Part shown: positions 35,299 to 49,693 of the stretch, piece after piece
How positions within the stretch are numbered: the stretch's first letter is position 1
Layout: each line of letters begins with the position of its first letter
Source: Cruorifilaria tuberocauda
Taxonomy: Eukaryota > Nematoda > Chromadorea > Rhabditida > Onchocercidae
NCBI GenBank assembly: GCA_013365365.1
Contig: JABVXU010000068.1
Coordinates: forward strand, 124,001 to 188,000
Length of the DNA: 64,000 nt
Direction of reading: 5' to 3'
Translations under genes and position numbers: made by a program
The notes under the pieces: generated by a model
The model's input: the letters and a program-made list of their open reading frames with translations, nothing else
Databases searched by the model: none
What the model was told of the DNA's origin: nothing

Positions 35299-38200
35299 TC
35301 CGACAAATACTTGACAAAACTAAACGAACGGCATGATGGATAAATGTGTTCTGTTGACTTTCAAAGCAGATGCTAGCACTTTATTTATGTACTTGAAAGC
35401 TTCAAATAACTGACTAATAAATTTGGCTGTCATAATTCCATTCTTCTTTGAATATCATGCAACAATTCTATTACTTTCCAATAAACGAAAAGAAAGAAAA
35501 AAGAACGAAAAGCCGCTTACGTTTAAATATTAGCAATAATTTAAAAAAAAGTGCGTATCAAATTAAAGTTAAATAGAAGACTTAGTTGAAAAAACAAAGA
35601 AGAAAGTTATAAGTTGCGGTGTAACTAATGAAGAAAATTATCTTTGTGAAATGATAAATGATTGATTATTTGATGGACAGCTGTTCATTTAAAACTCCGC
35701 AATTTACACTAAAAAACCAAACATAATGCTTTAATAATCAGTTGCTATCTGTCAGTGAATACTATTACTTTTTGGTGATAAGTGCTAAACATTTATGTCA
35801 TCTGATAACATGCTTATCTGTAATGATAGTTTAATTAATACTAATTGATTACTGTATATTTTTCGTGGAAGATATTTGAATGAAATTAGATGATATCTCA
35901 TTTATTCTCTCTATCATTAATAGCCATTTATTTTTCATGATTAATGCTTGCTAGAAGAATTATTATCACTATTAAAATTTTGTGAAAGTTCTGCTTTTCA
36001 TGCAACTCAACGATTCTGTTGCTGGTAATTAAATGTATAAATTATGAGTGGAAGGTAAAAGCAAATGATTTGCATAATATTTAAACTAAAATGATAATTT
36101 AGTAGTGAAGTAAAATGAGGACAGGAAGAAATCTTTGGCTTTTATTATATCTCATAATAGTTTTAACAGAAAGAGATTAACTCATCCTTCTAAAAGTGTA
36201 ATTTGAGGACAGAACGAATGAAAAATCGAAATTTAATTAAATAGAGTTGATAGTAATAATCATGCTTCAGGAATAAAAGTTTTAATGTGTAGTTCGGAAC
36301 TTTTCTTTGTATTGTTATAATGTCATAATGAAATTAAATTCCTGACTTTAATATTTTGAATGCAAATTACTGTTGTCGTAAAGGTTCGTTCGATTGAATA
36401 GATCGTTTCACAGAAAAAAGTGATTTTTAAGAGATACTATTCGTAGGGATATTTTAGATAATTAAAATTTCAATAAATGAATACTCATTATTGATTTATT
36501 GACGATTCAGTAGATCGATAATGAAATCAATTACGGGATTTCCAAAATAACGAAAGACCTGTCTATGATTAGACTGAACTATTTTTTTCAGTTGGTAGAT
36601 ACGAACAAAGAGTAGTAGAGGCACACAACAATCATGTTAAGTGCGTGAGAAAATCGTAGAGATACGCATGATAATCAATGGTATCACACAATAGACAATC
36701 TCACGATCGTCTGGTCCTTTCAGGATGAGGAAAAGGAAAGTTATATCCAAAGAGATTAAAGGTTCTTATGAAGCAAATTCATACAAAATATCTCCATGGT
36801 TCTAACATTTTTGTGGTTTTTCGGATTTCCCCCCAAGTTTAATGCAGTTTAGAAGAATCTTTTTCGTAGAATAAATATTTTGAAAGTTTCATAAACAGAA
36901 ATATATGCGTAATAATTTAGACTTACAACTGAAAATTTTTATTTTGTAGACAAAAATGGAAGTAGCTGGATTGGACGTTCAAAATACTGGAACAGAAATT
37001 TGGTATTACTCAAAAAATACCAAACAGAAAAATGCGAAATTTTAATTTCGAAATAAACAGATTTAATAACTTTTTCATCCCTTTATTATCTCAAATTGAT
37101 TTTCTCAATACCAATTATTGGTTGCCCGCTCTTCCAATCAACTGATTATTGCGGAATATTTTTTTTTAATTTCTCTTTCAACATTTTTTTCTAAATACTG
37201 GTCCTGGAAAAATAAGTTAATAATGCTTTTTTTGCTTTGGATTAAAAAGTTTAAATTGGATATAAAGTAAAATGAAGAAAGAAGTAACTGAATAATCACA
37301 GATTGAAAAAGTAAACTAAACTAATTTAATTCTGATATCGGATATTGATACAGTTCAAATTCTTCCCGTTGAAATGCGGTTTTTAGTAGTGAATTCACGG
37401 ACTCAGTATCAAGTGAATGTACAAATTTACTAAAAAAAGAATTGGGACAAATAGATTTTGATAGCAACTATTATCACCACTATATTTTTCACTTCTTGAT
37501 TCACAATGCTTCAAAACAGCGGCGCAATAATTAGTCAAATGAAAAATTCAGCTAAGTTAAAAAAATACTATTTTCAAAAATTTATGGTTTTTTAGGCTTT
37601 TTCATTATTTTGGCAAACAACTGATGTATTTTTTCCTGCGGTATCAATCTCCAAATAAATTTATATCTGAAGAAGAGATGATCGGGAAATTCTTGACCTA
37701 AATCTGATGAAGATCGAGAAACGATTGCAACTACACACTGCTAGCATATTTGCAGACTTTTCATGGTTTTTTCGTTTCTGTTTCGCAAATGAAGGATGTT
37801 TTCTTCCTTATGATTTCTTCTTTTTCCGATCAAATTAAATGATTTAGAGAGCTTTTTAAGCTCACTTTAAAATCCTCTGTAAATCTTATAGCCTTCCACC
37901 ACTGCAATGAACCAAAATCATTTTAATAGCTTGGAATTATCAGTGGAAGAAAAAATTCGTGAAATTTGAATGAAATGGTAACATTTGCAAAAGATGTCAT
38001 TTCGTCATCGATGCACTTAGTGCATGATCTCGTAACATTGAAACAATTCACTGTAAAAGTGAAATTCGAGAAACGACGGTTTCCTGCTAATTTCATTCAT
38101 TAATAGATATATGCTTTATTAAGAAGATCGATAGTACTTACTACCAAATTAAAATATTATAATTAAAGAATAATTAGTAATTTTTTAATTTCTCGATGAG

Positions 38201-41200
38201 TTCGCAATCTCATTTTGTTGATAAATTGATAAAAAGAATGGAATTTTCGTTTTTTCATTGTATTTGATTGAATAAATTTTCAATTAAAAAAAAATGAAAG
38301 TTTTATTCAAATGCTTATGCTTGCATTTAAATCAAATAAGTATTTAAACCCAAATGATGAAATAAACGGAAAGATGATTTCCAAGAAAGAACATGTAAAG
38401 AGTAAGTTACGAGAGACGAAACCAATTTTTGTTTCGTTAAAATCTGGCGAAGCACAATTAAGTTCTTGCAGAATTTTTCACTTGAGCAGGTAGCGAAGAT
38501 TCTATTCAACGTTGGTGTTAGTTTACAATTTCCTGTTTATAGTTTAAGAATGAATGAATGGAATTAATTTATTTGCCTTTTTTCAATCACACGGAAAAGT
38601 TTCTTTTAATTTCATGGAGTTTTCTAATAAATTAACACTTTTCAGCCTAAATAGGGAAAAATAAAGCTTATTCATTACTCTTTTCCTTTTCTTTCATTCC
38701 TGCAGCTTATGGCTTTTTCACCAATTTTTTCTGGTATTTGATTTTTCATTAAAGAAATTTAATTTCTTCAGTTAATCAAAAAAATGCAGAATCGTTTCTT
38801 ATAAATTTCAGTATTTTAATATATAAACAGACGATGCTGCAAAAAAATGATAAGAGATAAGAAAAAGGATCAAAATACAATACTGATATGAAAAGTATTG
38901 GTATCAATGTGAAAGAATTGGAGAAATTAAGAGAAGAAAAGAGTAAAGAATTGAAAGTGTGGAAATTTATGTTTAGCAATAGATTGGGTATGGCGTGAGC
39001 AATTAGCGTAGAAACAAAAAATTCGCGAAAGAATCAAAAAGCAAAAGTTCAAAGTACGAGTGGCATTTATCCAAACTAATGATACCTGTTAGCGAGAGAG
39101 TTTTATTAATTATTTGAGCAAACACTTCGGCAACCACTGAAAAAAATGAATTTTTCTCTAGAAATATAAATTTCACAGATAAAGATTAGCTATGAATAAA
39201 AGGTTAAAAGTGACTGAATTCAAATACCTATTAATATATGCATAGAAATTTCAAATAAATGAAAATATATTAAAGTTTATTTCTATTTTTTAAGATGATA
39301 GAAAGATTGTTCAAACTTCAAATACCATTCTGAGATTAAGATTATATCTTAAGAAAAATTATGATTGATAAAACAATCATCTTTTGGCGTATGTAAAGTT
39401 TAATCACCGACCCGAATGTTTAACTGAATATTCTTTGAAAATCTGATCCAAAAATGCTCACAACAGAAAATGCTATCGAGCGGCAATTTTATATATCTTA
39501 AAATTAAATACTAAAGATATTACAACTCTGTTGAAAAAGAATGATTTCTGATTAGTTAAGTTGATCGACGAATTCTGCCTAAACATAAATCTAATATGGC
39601 GGTGATTGCTATGAGCGGCTCGAATGTGCGAAAGCAACATAAATTTCGAAATTAGAGTTAATGGAACAGAATTCCCAGCTGACAGAGAAAAAGAATTTTT
39701 TTGTTCCGAATGTTAAATTCAAATGTTCACAACTTTATAAATAAAGTCTTTCTATCACTCAATCATAGATAATTTACCACTGAATATCCGTCATATTTGT
39801 GTAAAGTTATAGGAAATAAGAGTGATGAGAAGTATTTCATTCTGCTAGAGTATATTCATGTGAAGACGAAAGACGCTTTAATGGAAAGAGTACCTTTTTT
39901 CGATCACCCTTACTTTCTTCAGCGAACGCTTAAAAATGTGAAAGGATTCAGTAAAATGCTATAAATAGATTTGACAAAGTGTAGAAAGATATAAACTTGT
40001 TTGAGAATATCGAAATTATGCTTGGAAGGAAGTGATGAATGAAATAAAGTAGAATACGGAATATTCCGGAATAGACGTTGACTGAATATGCCGGAATGAA
40101 TAGTAAATGAGTTATGGGAAGTGGCAATGAGAGGCATGTTTCATTTCCTATAAAGTGGCTATTCAAAATTTTCAGCTCTCTTAGTAAACTGAAGTTCATC
40201 AAAAAATTATAAATAACTTTAATAATAAAACCAAATGAAGTTTTCTTTTTAAAGAAAAACTGAACTTCACTTTTTATAGATTTTCTAACTTTTTAATTAT
40301 TCATGAAATAAGCCAAAAGCAAAAAATGGCTATCTGAAATTTATTCCATTATTGCTCTATATTAAATTTTAAATTTAGTAGATATGGAAAGTGTGGAGCG
40401 ACATGAGAATTTTTCATAGCTAGACAAATCAATAAATAATAAAATGTTAGAATCAAGAAAATAATAGGAATTCTCGGAATCATTTCCGAGATTTCAATGC
40501 CTCATAAAGATAATTAATTTTTGACAAAATAAAGATGGATGAGAAGTTGAGTAAAACGTGCACAATACACTTTCAATCAAATAACAAATTCACATCTAAT
40601 TATAATCCAACAAATAAAAGGAAAAAAAAATTTCTTTTGAAATGAGAAAACAATTTGTGTTAAAGCAATGTGTTGCTTCAAGTGCTTCATAATAATTACT
40701 GAAGCAATTCTTGAGATTTATTCTCTTCCCATCCGTTGACAATCCCATCTTCACAATTACTCTCACTCACAACATGTGAACAGAATACTATTCAATCACA
40801 ATTTCATGAATTCTGTTCCTTTCTGATTTCCTTTCAAGAATTTCCGTTACCTTCCAGGTATTCAATTTCAGCATATGAAGTGAAATATTTGTTAATCATA
40901 TTTTTCTTCAATATATTCGTTCCTTTTTTCTTTTCTCTTTCTCTGAAACAAAATAATTTGCTATTAAGAGAGTAAACAGAATTGAATTCAAAATGGAATA
41001 GAATGCAACTCGAGGCATATATTGATTGAAATTTATAATTAAGTTAAAGTGAATTGAATTGAATTCAATCACTCTATGATATAATCAGCTATTTATTCAT
41101 ATGTATAAAAATGAAAAAGCACATAAATATGAATGAAATGTTTTAAAATTTCAAAAAAGTATGATTGAAAATCAAATGATTTTATCAAATTGAAGTTTTT

Positions 41201-43465
41201 TCAAAAAAAACTTAATTTCTTGTCATTAGAATATTAAACAATAATTGTATGGGAATTAAGAAATAATCAAACAAAAAACGTGTTTCTTCAACGGCATTCA
41301 GTGAATTTCACGGAAGAGTAATTACAGTTACACATTATTGCTAGGAGAAAATATAATTAACAGAATTTTTTGATTATCTAAAATTTGTTAATTTATTTGA
41401 TACTCAAAGATCGCATGCAAAAAAGCAGTTGCACTCAATTAGCTTTCTTTAGCTTTTCCACCAAGCAGTAGTTCGAAATTCAGCAAGAATTTGCAACTAT
41501 ATTGCTCTTATCATAACCGGTTGAATTTCCGGCCATTTTGAATTCAATAAACTTTATCCTTCACTGCCCAATTAAATGGAGGAAATGAAATACTGCACTA
41601 GAGATATTTCAAGATTATTTTCGACAGTGGATTTGTCGAAAATGTTCAATCAATATTAGAATCTTCCTTGATCATTTGATATAATATGTAAGGTTTATTG
41701 ATTCCAAAAGTTATCAGAAGTTGTATAAATATGAAAAATTAAATTTAGCTTAGTTGGAATAAAAATATGAGATGCAATGAAAAAATGTATTGTATTTCAA
41801 AGGCTACTCTTAGACTCCTTCTCACAATTAATTTCAATCCTTTCATTAAATTAATACAGCAAAGAATTTCGAAACCTTTATCTTAAATGAAATATCTATC
41901 GTTCAACAGAAACAACGATAGCAACATCACTGGCAACATTAACATTGAAATGTAAATGTGTATTTGATTTTAGCTGTCAAACTGATAACTGATAAGTAAA
42001 TAAATAGTATAGTATATGTTTGTCATTAGCTTACTTCCTGCAAAGGTACTGTTTCTTTTTCTTTTTTCTTATTTTTTGCAGTGTCTTTTTCATTAGCTTA
42101 TTCGTTCAATAGCAGTAAATAATAGAATGATATGAAATGAAATATATTGCTTCTTAAAAATCTATGAAACAAGAAATATCTACCTTAGATTTAATTTAAG
42201 GTAGCCACTCTATTTGATAACCAATTAAAAAGAAAAGAGAAATGTACTTCAATATAGTCTATTGGAAAATGAAAATGGAAAGGGAAAGAAAATTACTTAT
42301 TAATTAAATGGGATTGTTTAATAGTACAAAATGGCATAGAATAGAAATTAGGCTTAATGGCAATGACAAACACACTCTGGCAAGCAAATGTGAGCTTTAT
42401 TCATCACTAATATAACAATTTTAAAATCGATATCAAAAGACTTTCAAAAGTTTTTTTTCAATTCAATTTTTCGTTTTTTTGTTCACTTTAACAAAGATTG
42501 AAATTTATTAACAATAATTCTTTCAATCGGAATTCTTTAATTCTGATTAATAAGCTATGAAAATTTCCCACTGAAACTTTGTACGTAATGGGTTTCTTCA
42601 ATTATTAAGAAACTACATAACGAATTATCATTTTGGGGGAAAGTGCTGAAAGAACGAATACTGAAATTATCTCAAAATTACGATATCAGTGAGATATTTA
42701 TTGCGGAATTCAGGCGTATATTCTCACGCATTCATGTTTTGTGAGGAGAACTATTTCACTGATAATCCATGCTGTTCCTGTGTATTCGAATGAGCTTTCT
42801 CAGTTCCAAAATCAACTTTTCAAGAAAAAATGGTGTAGTTTTTCGAAGTATTGCAATTATGCAAATATTTACGAGCAAAGTTTACACGAAGCATGCATTT
42901 ATAAAAATTATTTAAAAAAATTATACTTTTTTAATCAGTTTTTTTGCTATTTATTTAAGAAAAAAAATTTCGTAGTGTTACGAATAATGAAAAAATTCAA
43001 AATCAATAAATGCTATAATTTATTTTGAATAAACGGTAAAAGATTTGTGTAAACGATAAAAAATTTTGAAAGAATTAAATGAAAGGTGAGTGTGTGATAC
43101 AAGCAGAAAATCAATGAGATGTTAAGGAAAGAAGAGGAAAGGAAGGAAGGTAGAAGGAAGTGAGATATTTGAAGTATGAGAGAGTTCAAAGAAAGCTTAG
43201 CAGAAAGCAGAAAGTATGTCACTGAAGTTAGCAAATAAATACTTAAGTAAAATGGATGGATTTTAACAAAGACGGATGTGGTTGATCGATACTTCAGCCA
43301 AATAAAAGGCTCAGAAAGCAGGAAATTCGTTAGTAATCGTAGGAAGCGAGCCAAGAAAATGTTGCTACTTATGGGGACAGTTTGACGACTAAATTTAAAT
43401 ACACGTTTTTATGATTTCATCAAATTCTTATTCCTTCTACTCTTCTCTTTCCTCAAAAGCGAATA

Positions 43466-43558
43466 AGATGATGATGATGGATGCAATGACAATGATAGTG
43501 ATGATAATAATGATGATGGTGGTGATAGTGGGGAATCATAGATGATAACGGATGATAG
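43466..43558. repeat. GAT/ATG imperfect trinucleotide repeat
   Basis: A degenerate run of GAT, GGT and AAT triplets, such as GATGATGATGATGG and ATAATGATGATGG. Confidence 0.8.
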
Positions 43559-46500
43559 GTCGTCGTTCAAGTACTTTTTTTGTGTTATCAAAAACACTTT
43601 CATTATTCCAGTTTTAGTAAAAACATTTAAAACCGTGCAAAAATTGTCACAGAAATAATTTACCGTATGAGACGATTTTTTCAAACCAAATATAACAGCT
43701 TATTTACGTTTTCGTCTCTCTTCCTCTTTTTTTCAGTAGCCAAATTAAAAAACATTTTATCGTATCAGGTGGACCAATAAAATATCGATTAGACGATTTT
43801 TTCCTGACTAATTTCTTGGATTTGTTTTTGAAAGAAAAAAGGAAAGAGAACATTATTTTACGAAAATGCAATAAAATGAATTTTAAAAAAGCAATCCCAT
43901 ATGTTTCATTTTTTAATATGGCAATAACTAAACATAAAAAGGTGAAAATGTTCATTGTTTATTGGGTGGTCAGTGTTTTTCCTATTAAAAAGTATTGCTT
44001 GTAAAAGCACTAACTATTTTGGGTGGTAGCTTAAAGTTGGGAAATGATGAATTAGGAGCATAAATCATGCAACAGCAAGAAAGATATCTTCTATCTTTGA
44101 AGGTTTCAGTTATTCGAAAAGAAAATGGATAGAATGATATGTATTGGGAATAAAATAAAGATATCATCAAAGTACTGAATTTATAATAACTATCGCACTA
44201 ACACTTCAAATCTACTGAATTTTAAGAAATAAGTGCTAAGTAATAAATGGAGGGAAATTTGAATGAAAGTTGAAAAATTATTCATTCAAATATAGACGAT
44301 TGGAAGGAATAATCACTGCAATTGTTTATCATTTTAATGTTATCATTGATTAAATGCCTATAAGTATTATGTTAAGCACAGCCTATACATAAACTGATCA
44401 AACTTTCGAAGATGAAGGCTATAAGCTTGGTAATTATAAATGCTTTTGGTTTCTCTATCACTGATTGTCATCTATAATCACAACTGTATCCTCGACTTCC
44501 TTCAGAAAAAAAAGTTTTTCTCTTGATCATCAATTCGTTTATGTGAATAGCAAAACGAAAAAAGAAAGAAAAAAACAATATAAATCTAGTGGAGAAATAT
44601 TTTTCCTCTAATAAATTAAACTTTTTAAGCGCTTTTACATAATGCCCAGTCATTAGCGCTTGATATTGTTGTAACCTGTACTTGTCAATCAAACACTTTA
44701 GCACTCCTAACTAATGATTAGCTAGAAATGCTAAAGTTTAAAAAAACAAAATAAAATAAATATCAAAGTTTTTTTTCCTTTCTGTAATTAAACCGCAAGC
44801 TTTTGCACAGAAAACGAAAGTTTGATGGAGAAGAATGATTCTGCAATCAATAAAAAATACTTTAGATAATTCAAGTGAATAAATTATTTGGTTAAATGAA
44901 TGGATGTAAAAGAATGTTAGACAATTGTTTCGTTTTCTTGACTATTACCATTCTTTGTCTTTTTTAATGTGATTGTGAGACGAAATCAATGATTGAAATA
45001 AATGAAGTATGAGGAAGCGCTCAAGTATGCTTTCTCTTTCCTCGTTTTGCCTGTCAAATGAATGTTTTCAAATGACAATATATGAATTGTTTCACTGGAA
45101 TGAATATTATGTATGCAACATTAAGCATTTCGATATTTTTGAGTAGACGAATTACATTTAATATTTGGTTATTTAATATTTACACATTAAAGAGTGCCAC
45201 ATTTTCTCCATATGATCTAAATTCAATTTTTACTCACACATTCAGTCTAATTTAATTTACATTCGATCTTCTCTTTTATTGTTTCAATACTACTCATTGC
45301 ATTTTCTATGTATTGAACTAATGATGACTACACTGATTGGATTTCAACTCAACATTTTAATTTGCTAGTTGAGTCGAAATTGTTGAATGAATTTTTGTTC
45401 TTCATTTAATCTAATTTATCTCCTTCAAATATCCCATAATTTGATCAAATTGAATTGAGTAAATTAAGAGATATTTGAAAAATTTTTTACTTTTGCTTTT
45501 CCCTATTTCTCTCTTATCTCAATTCTTCCTTTTTCATTCTCGTTGCTCTCTTTTTCTTCCTGTATCAATAGTTTCCATTAATCCTATATTATTCATATTC
45601 ATTAAACATCCATCGTCTTATAAAGACTTCTTTTATAAGATGTATGGAAAAATTTATCATTTTACTTTTTCTGCATTTCAGGAAGTGTTATAAAAAATAA
45701 GCTTGAGCAGCTACTAGAGCATACATTCACCTATCGATAGAACGAAAAAATTCATCTGCAAATATAGAAATGAATTCCAAAAAAAGGAGAACAGTCGAAA
45801 TATTTGGCTCTCTGTATTAAAAGTGTTTACTAGAAATCATAAACAGGAGGATTCACTTCTCAGAACAAAAAAATGAAAGTTAAGAATGAAATTTAATCAT
45901 CGCCCTCTTACTCGTATTTCGTTTCAACAATAAGCTTCCTTAAAGTGAAATTTCCATTCTTTCCACTTTTCAATCTGAATGTATTGAATGATGCTTGCAA
46001 TCAGCCATCTAATATACACATAATATACATTTTAGTATGAGGAATAAACTGATATCTTTTTCATAGTTAATGGGAGTTTTTTTTTGCCGATTACATCATT
46101 TACACAGATATTGTACTACAAAAATTCAACAATTCCCTAATTATTTTATCTCTAAAAAAGTATTTGACACTATTTCTCTATTTCTTTAAAAAAGTGGTGA
46201 CATGGAAAAAAAGGTGACTAAAATTGAATCAATAGAACTAATGATATTTAAAAATATGCGACATAGTCTTAACAAATTATTTTATAAACAACAAATTTTG
46301 ACCGTCAATATCAGAAGAATATAAGATTGCATCACTTGGAATTCTCTATTTCATCACTTTTTTGCCAGTTCTATACTGTATTAGGCACATATAGAAGTTT
46401 CCAATACAATTTTATTTTTTAAAAGTCTCTCAGATTTTATAGAAAAAATTATACAATTATACAAAAATACATCTCGACAGAAATTGATATTAAAATACCT

Positions 46501-46595
46501 TTCAACAAATTGGTCACTAATTTATATTAAATAAAAGGGATTAACTATATCATATTCCTAGAAGAACCTAACCATACCCATCCCTATCATTCGAA

Positions 46596-46766
46596 ATGGC
46601 ACATCACGCTGCAACCAGCAACAGTGAAACTATATTACGAAGATTTCAAATTGCTCCTGGAAGGATTATATCCCATTCCGCGTCCTCCACTTCACTAGAT
46701 CTGACGTTGAAAAGTATTACATTGCGAATGAAAAAAAAAAAACGTCAGTGCTCCAGTAAAGCATAA
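46596..46766 (+). CDS. Small open frame of uncertain status (56 codons)
   Basis: Begins MAHHAATSNS and ends RQCSSKA after four lysines encoded by a 12-base A tract. The patch 46560-46720 is richer in G+C than its surroundings, which is the main reason to list it. No splice sites, homology or upstream acceptor were identified. It could equally be non-coding conserved sequence or a decayed fragment. Confidence 0.15.
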   Translation: MAHHAATSNSETILRRFQIAPGRIISHSASSTSLDLTLKSITLRMKKKKRQCSSKA

Positions 46767-47459
46767 GTAGATTTAATTAAAAGCAAGATCGTTTATTTAC
46801 AGTTTGACTAAGAAAAAATTAAAAACGGCTAGTGTTGTTATTAAGGCTCAAACAGGCTTTTTCAAAACTATTTTCTGGAAGAGAAAAATACTGATGAAAA
46901 GTGAGTGATAAATCTACATTTTTCCCAAAAAAATTTCGTTATGCGACACTTAGTAACAAATTATAAATTTTATTCGTAATACACATTACATGCCAGTCAT
47001 TTGACTACGAACAACGAAATAACCGAAGAAAAGCGAACAAACAGTCTTTAAATCATCTTCTGTACAAAACAAAGGATGTTTTTCTAATAGAATCACTGAA
47101 CTGCGTGATAAATTAAATAAATATTTGAATTCAGAATTTAAATCAAAAATAAAAAAATCTTGCAAACAAAGCTAGTTTGGGAAGAAAGAAATTAACAACA
47201 AGGTTCACAACATTTACAAAAATTATTATACAATAAACAATGAGTAATAGGCCATTGCAAAACTACTAAAAATTTTTGTGCAAAGCCAATCAGAAAATTC
47301 GATAGTACCTAAGACACAAATATAAACAGTAAATAAAATTGGCAAATGAAGAAATTCATTTTTCAAAATTTAGTTCTGAACAGCTCCATTCTCACCATAA
47401 AACATAGCTTTCTTACAATAGAGTCGACGAAACACATCACCATTGCAATTTAGATACAC

Positions 47460-48934
47460 CTAAACTGGATATCGACTTTCAGGTGCTAAGCGCTCCAAAA
47501 TCTGCAAATCTCAACTGAATAAAAAATGAAAACTTTTTTAAATACGTCTCTATTTACAATTACGATGATAACTAAAGACCAAAGATTAAGGAGGAAGATT
47601 AAGGAGAAACCTCATACTCTTACTTCATATCTTACGATCAAAACCAGGGCCATATGACGATCTTAACACAATTGACGAAAAAGAAAATTACCTGAGATAT
47701 TCCTGGTAAGCATAAAACACTACCAATAATAGGAACTTGTCGAAGAAAATTTGTAGCGACTGGCAAAAAACCACTGAAATCAATACTTTTGAATACAGAA
47801 AACTGATTTGTAGAACGATTTAGGAATATAATGCAGAACCTACTAGCGTCTATTATGAAAGAAGGAAAAATAAAGTATGTTTCAAGTTTTTTGCACGCGA
47901 AAAATCACTGATATATAAAGGGATCCTACAGAGTTTGAGTTATGAATTTAACATGAGCAGTTCGTTTGGATAGATACTTTGAATAAGTTTTCAGTCAATC
48001 GTGAAAGTAAGAAAAACGTAAAATAAAACAAGTGACTACAAGAATAAGGAGAAGTGAAATTCGAATCCTATTTTTACTCATGAAAAAAGAAGATGGAGAT
48101 TAGTTTTATGTGAAACTGAATGAAAACTTGCCCAAACAAAAGAAAAAAGCCCCAAATTTCGGCAATGATTCCCAACAATGGCCAACCAAATAATACGATA
48201 ATAATCCCGCCAAGAAATAATGAAGAAGCCTTGACTTTGTGCCTTTGAAAAAAGAAAGCCACTGTCCGCTGGATTCCTATTACCAATACTAATCCGCTTA
48301 TAAATAACAGCTGAAATGATATAAAGAAATAAATTAATCGTATTGCGTTCCAATGCTTCAATAATCCGAAATAAGTGAGCTAACATTTCCAATAGCGAGC
48401 AGTGCTCCATCCAGAAAGAGAATAATGCCAAGTGTGAAGAATGTGACGCCGAATAATGTCAATCCAATACCAATTTCTGAAATTGCTGGTCAACCAACTG
48501 AGAAATAAACCACCAAATAAATAAAGAAGACTAACTATAGCTCTACATGGATTATACTTCATGGTATTCTCTAGCAAAATATTTAGTATTCTTCTTGTCG
48601 AATCACATTAAATTAGGAGGCTCGACGGAAAAGATGATAAGATCATAAACAATCATAATGGATTACTGTCTCGCATGTTGCATCTTTTTATTTTAGCTCT
48701 TTCAAGCATAACCAGTTGCTACCGATATTTCATGATTTCAAACAGCAGCAATAACATTTACATTTGACGTTCAAAGTGACAAGACTAACTATCAATAATA
48801 TTATCAACGGATTAGTTAACTGTAAAAACAAAAAAGAGACTAGTGTAAAATATATATAAGATGGAAAAGAGCGAAAAACAAGACGAAAGAAATGTAACAA
48901 ACGTACGTTTCGTGCTGCTCAATTCAAAATTCAT
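47460..48934 (-). CDS. golt1: GOT1/GOLT1-type vesicle transport protein
   Basis: Five exons in transcript order: 48934-48907, 48476-48385, 48310-48132, 47773-47692 and 47501-47460. Phases close to give 140 residues, against about 138 for human GOLT1B. GOT1 proteins are small four-pass membrane proteins of the ER/Golgi that act in ER-to-Golgi transport. The N-terminus has [14 protein letters not shown]. The centre has [21 protein letters not shown] and [20 protein letters not shown], and the last part has [18 protein letters not shown], all typical of the family. The tiny first exon was found by phase and family match. The third intron (48131-47774) begins with GC, not GT. The gene is divergent from the TCP11-like gene. 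Confidence 0.9.
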
Positions 48935-49693
48935 TACTACTGGGCGGCCAAGCGCCTCAATTCAGTGACAAGTGATAAGGCCTCTTACCACTCTGATAAT
49001 ATAATCAGTTTAGCCAGGAAGCCTTCTGAAACACCCGCAACTTTATGAATCACCTTTATTCCCTCCTTGTCATTTCTCAAATTTTAACGCGTCCCACATC
49101 ATCAAATTAGGAAGCCTTTTGAAAAAGAGTGAGGAGAACGAAGTATGCTAGGTTTTTCTAGAATGCGAGTGTGCGAGGAGAGTACGATGGTGAATTGTTC
49201 CAGGTACTTCCCTGAGGTAAAACAAGGAAAGTCCTCGTAAGAAATGTTTTCAAATTTCTCGAGACAGAATAGTTTGAAATGTTTCAATTCATGAAATTTG
49301 CAAAATCTGAACTGAAAACGTATAATTTGCTAAATTTCTCATTATGTCTGTGATAGATTCCTTTCCTTTGTCGTTGTTTGATCTGAACAGTTTCTACAGT
49401 ATATGTAGAGAAATCAAGAAGGGCAGTTTTATGTAATTTTCCGTTATATTTAGACCCACAAGATGCAAGTCAATGATGGTTTTCTCAAATATTTTTTGTC
49501 TGCTATAGTTCATTTCCTTCATCACTTCTATTCCATCTTTTCACCTGACATTTTTAGCTTCTGACTGCGGGAAATTCGGTATTGTTTTACAGTTTTTTAT
49601 ATGCTTTCTAAGTTATATATATGCGACATTGCATTTTAAAAAATGGAATTTTTGCGCAAAGTCATTAGTTTATTTTTAGGAATTCCTCGAATA
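48935..49693. promoter_or_regulatory. Shared divergent upstream region of golt1 and the TCP11-like gene
   Basis: About 760 bases between two head-to-head start codons. There is no coding signal beyond a 61-codon minus-strand frame without splice support. A TTTTTAG site at 49673-49679 lies 14 bases before the plus-strand ATG and could be the spliced-leader acceptor. Confidence 0.4.

Larger units (their letters stand above)
34929..47459. other. About 12.5 kb without a supportable gene
   Basis: AT-rich sequence between the proposed 5' end of pde-3 and the 3' end of golt1. The first 400 bases are richer in G+C and hold CRE-like and E-box sites. A GAT/ATG trinucleotide block lies at 43.5 kb and a 56-codon frame at 46.6 kb. 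Other open frames (for example 38.3, 42.7 and 45.5 kb) are A/T-biased, occur on both strands, and lack consistent splice sites. Confidence 0.5.

Noticed and set aside
38311..38509. Overlapping 60-codon frames on both strands, one with a good GTAAGT site
   Set aside because: A lone donor without an upstream acceptor or partner exon in 3 kb either way is not enough.
42741..43354. A 95-codon plus frame and a 113-codon minus frame
   Set aside because: Lysine/phenylalanine-rich and leucine/serine-rich translations typical of AT-rich noncoding DNA.
48074..48431. 117-codon minus-strand frame in golt1
   Set aside because: It is a shifted reading of the golt1 exons; the correct frame gives the GOT1 family sequence.
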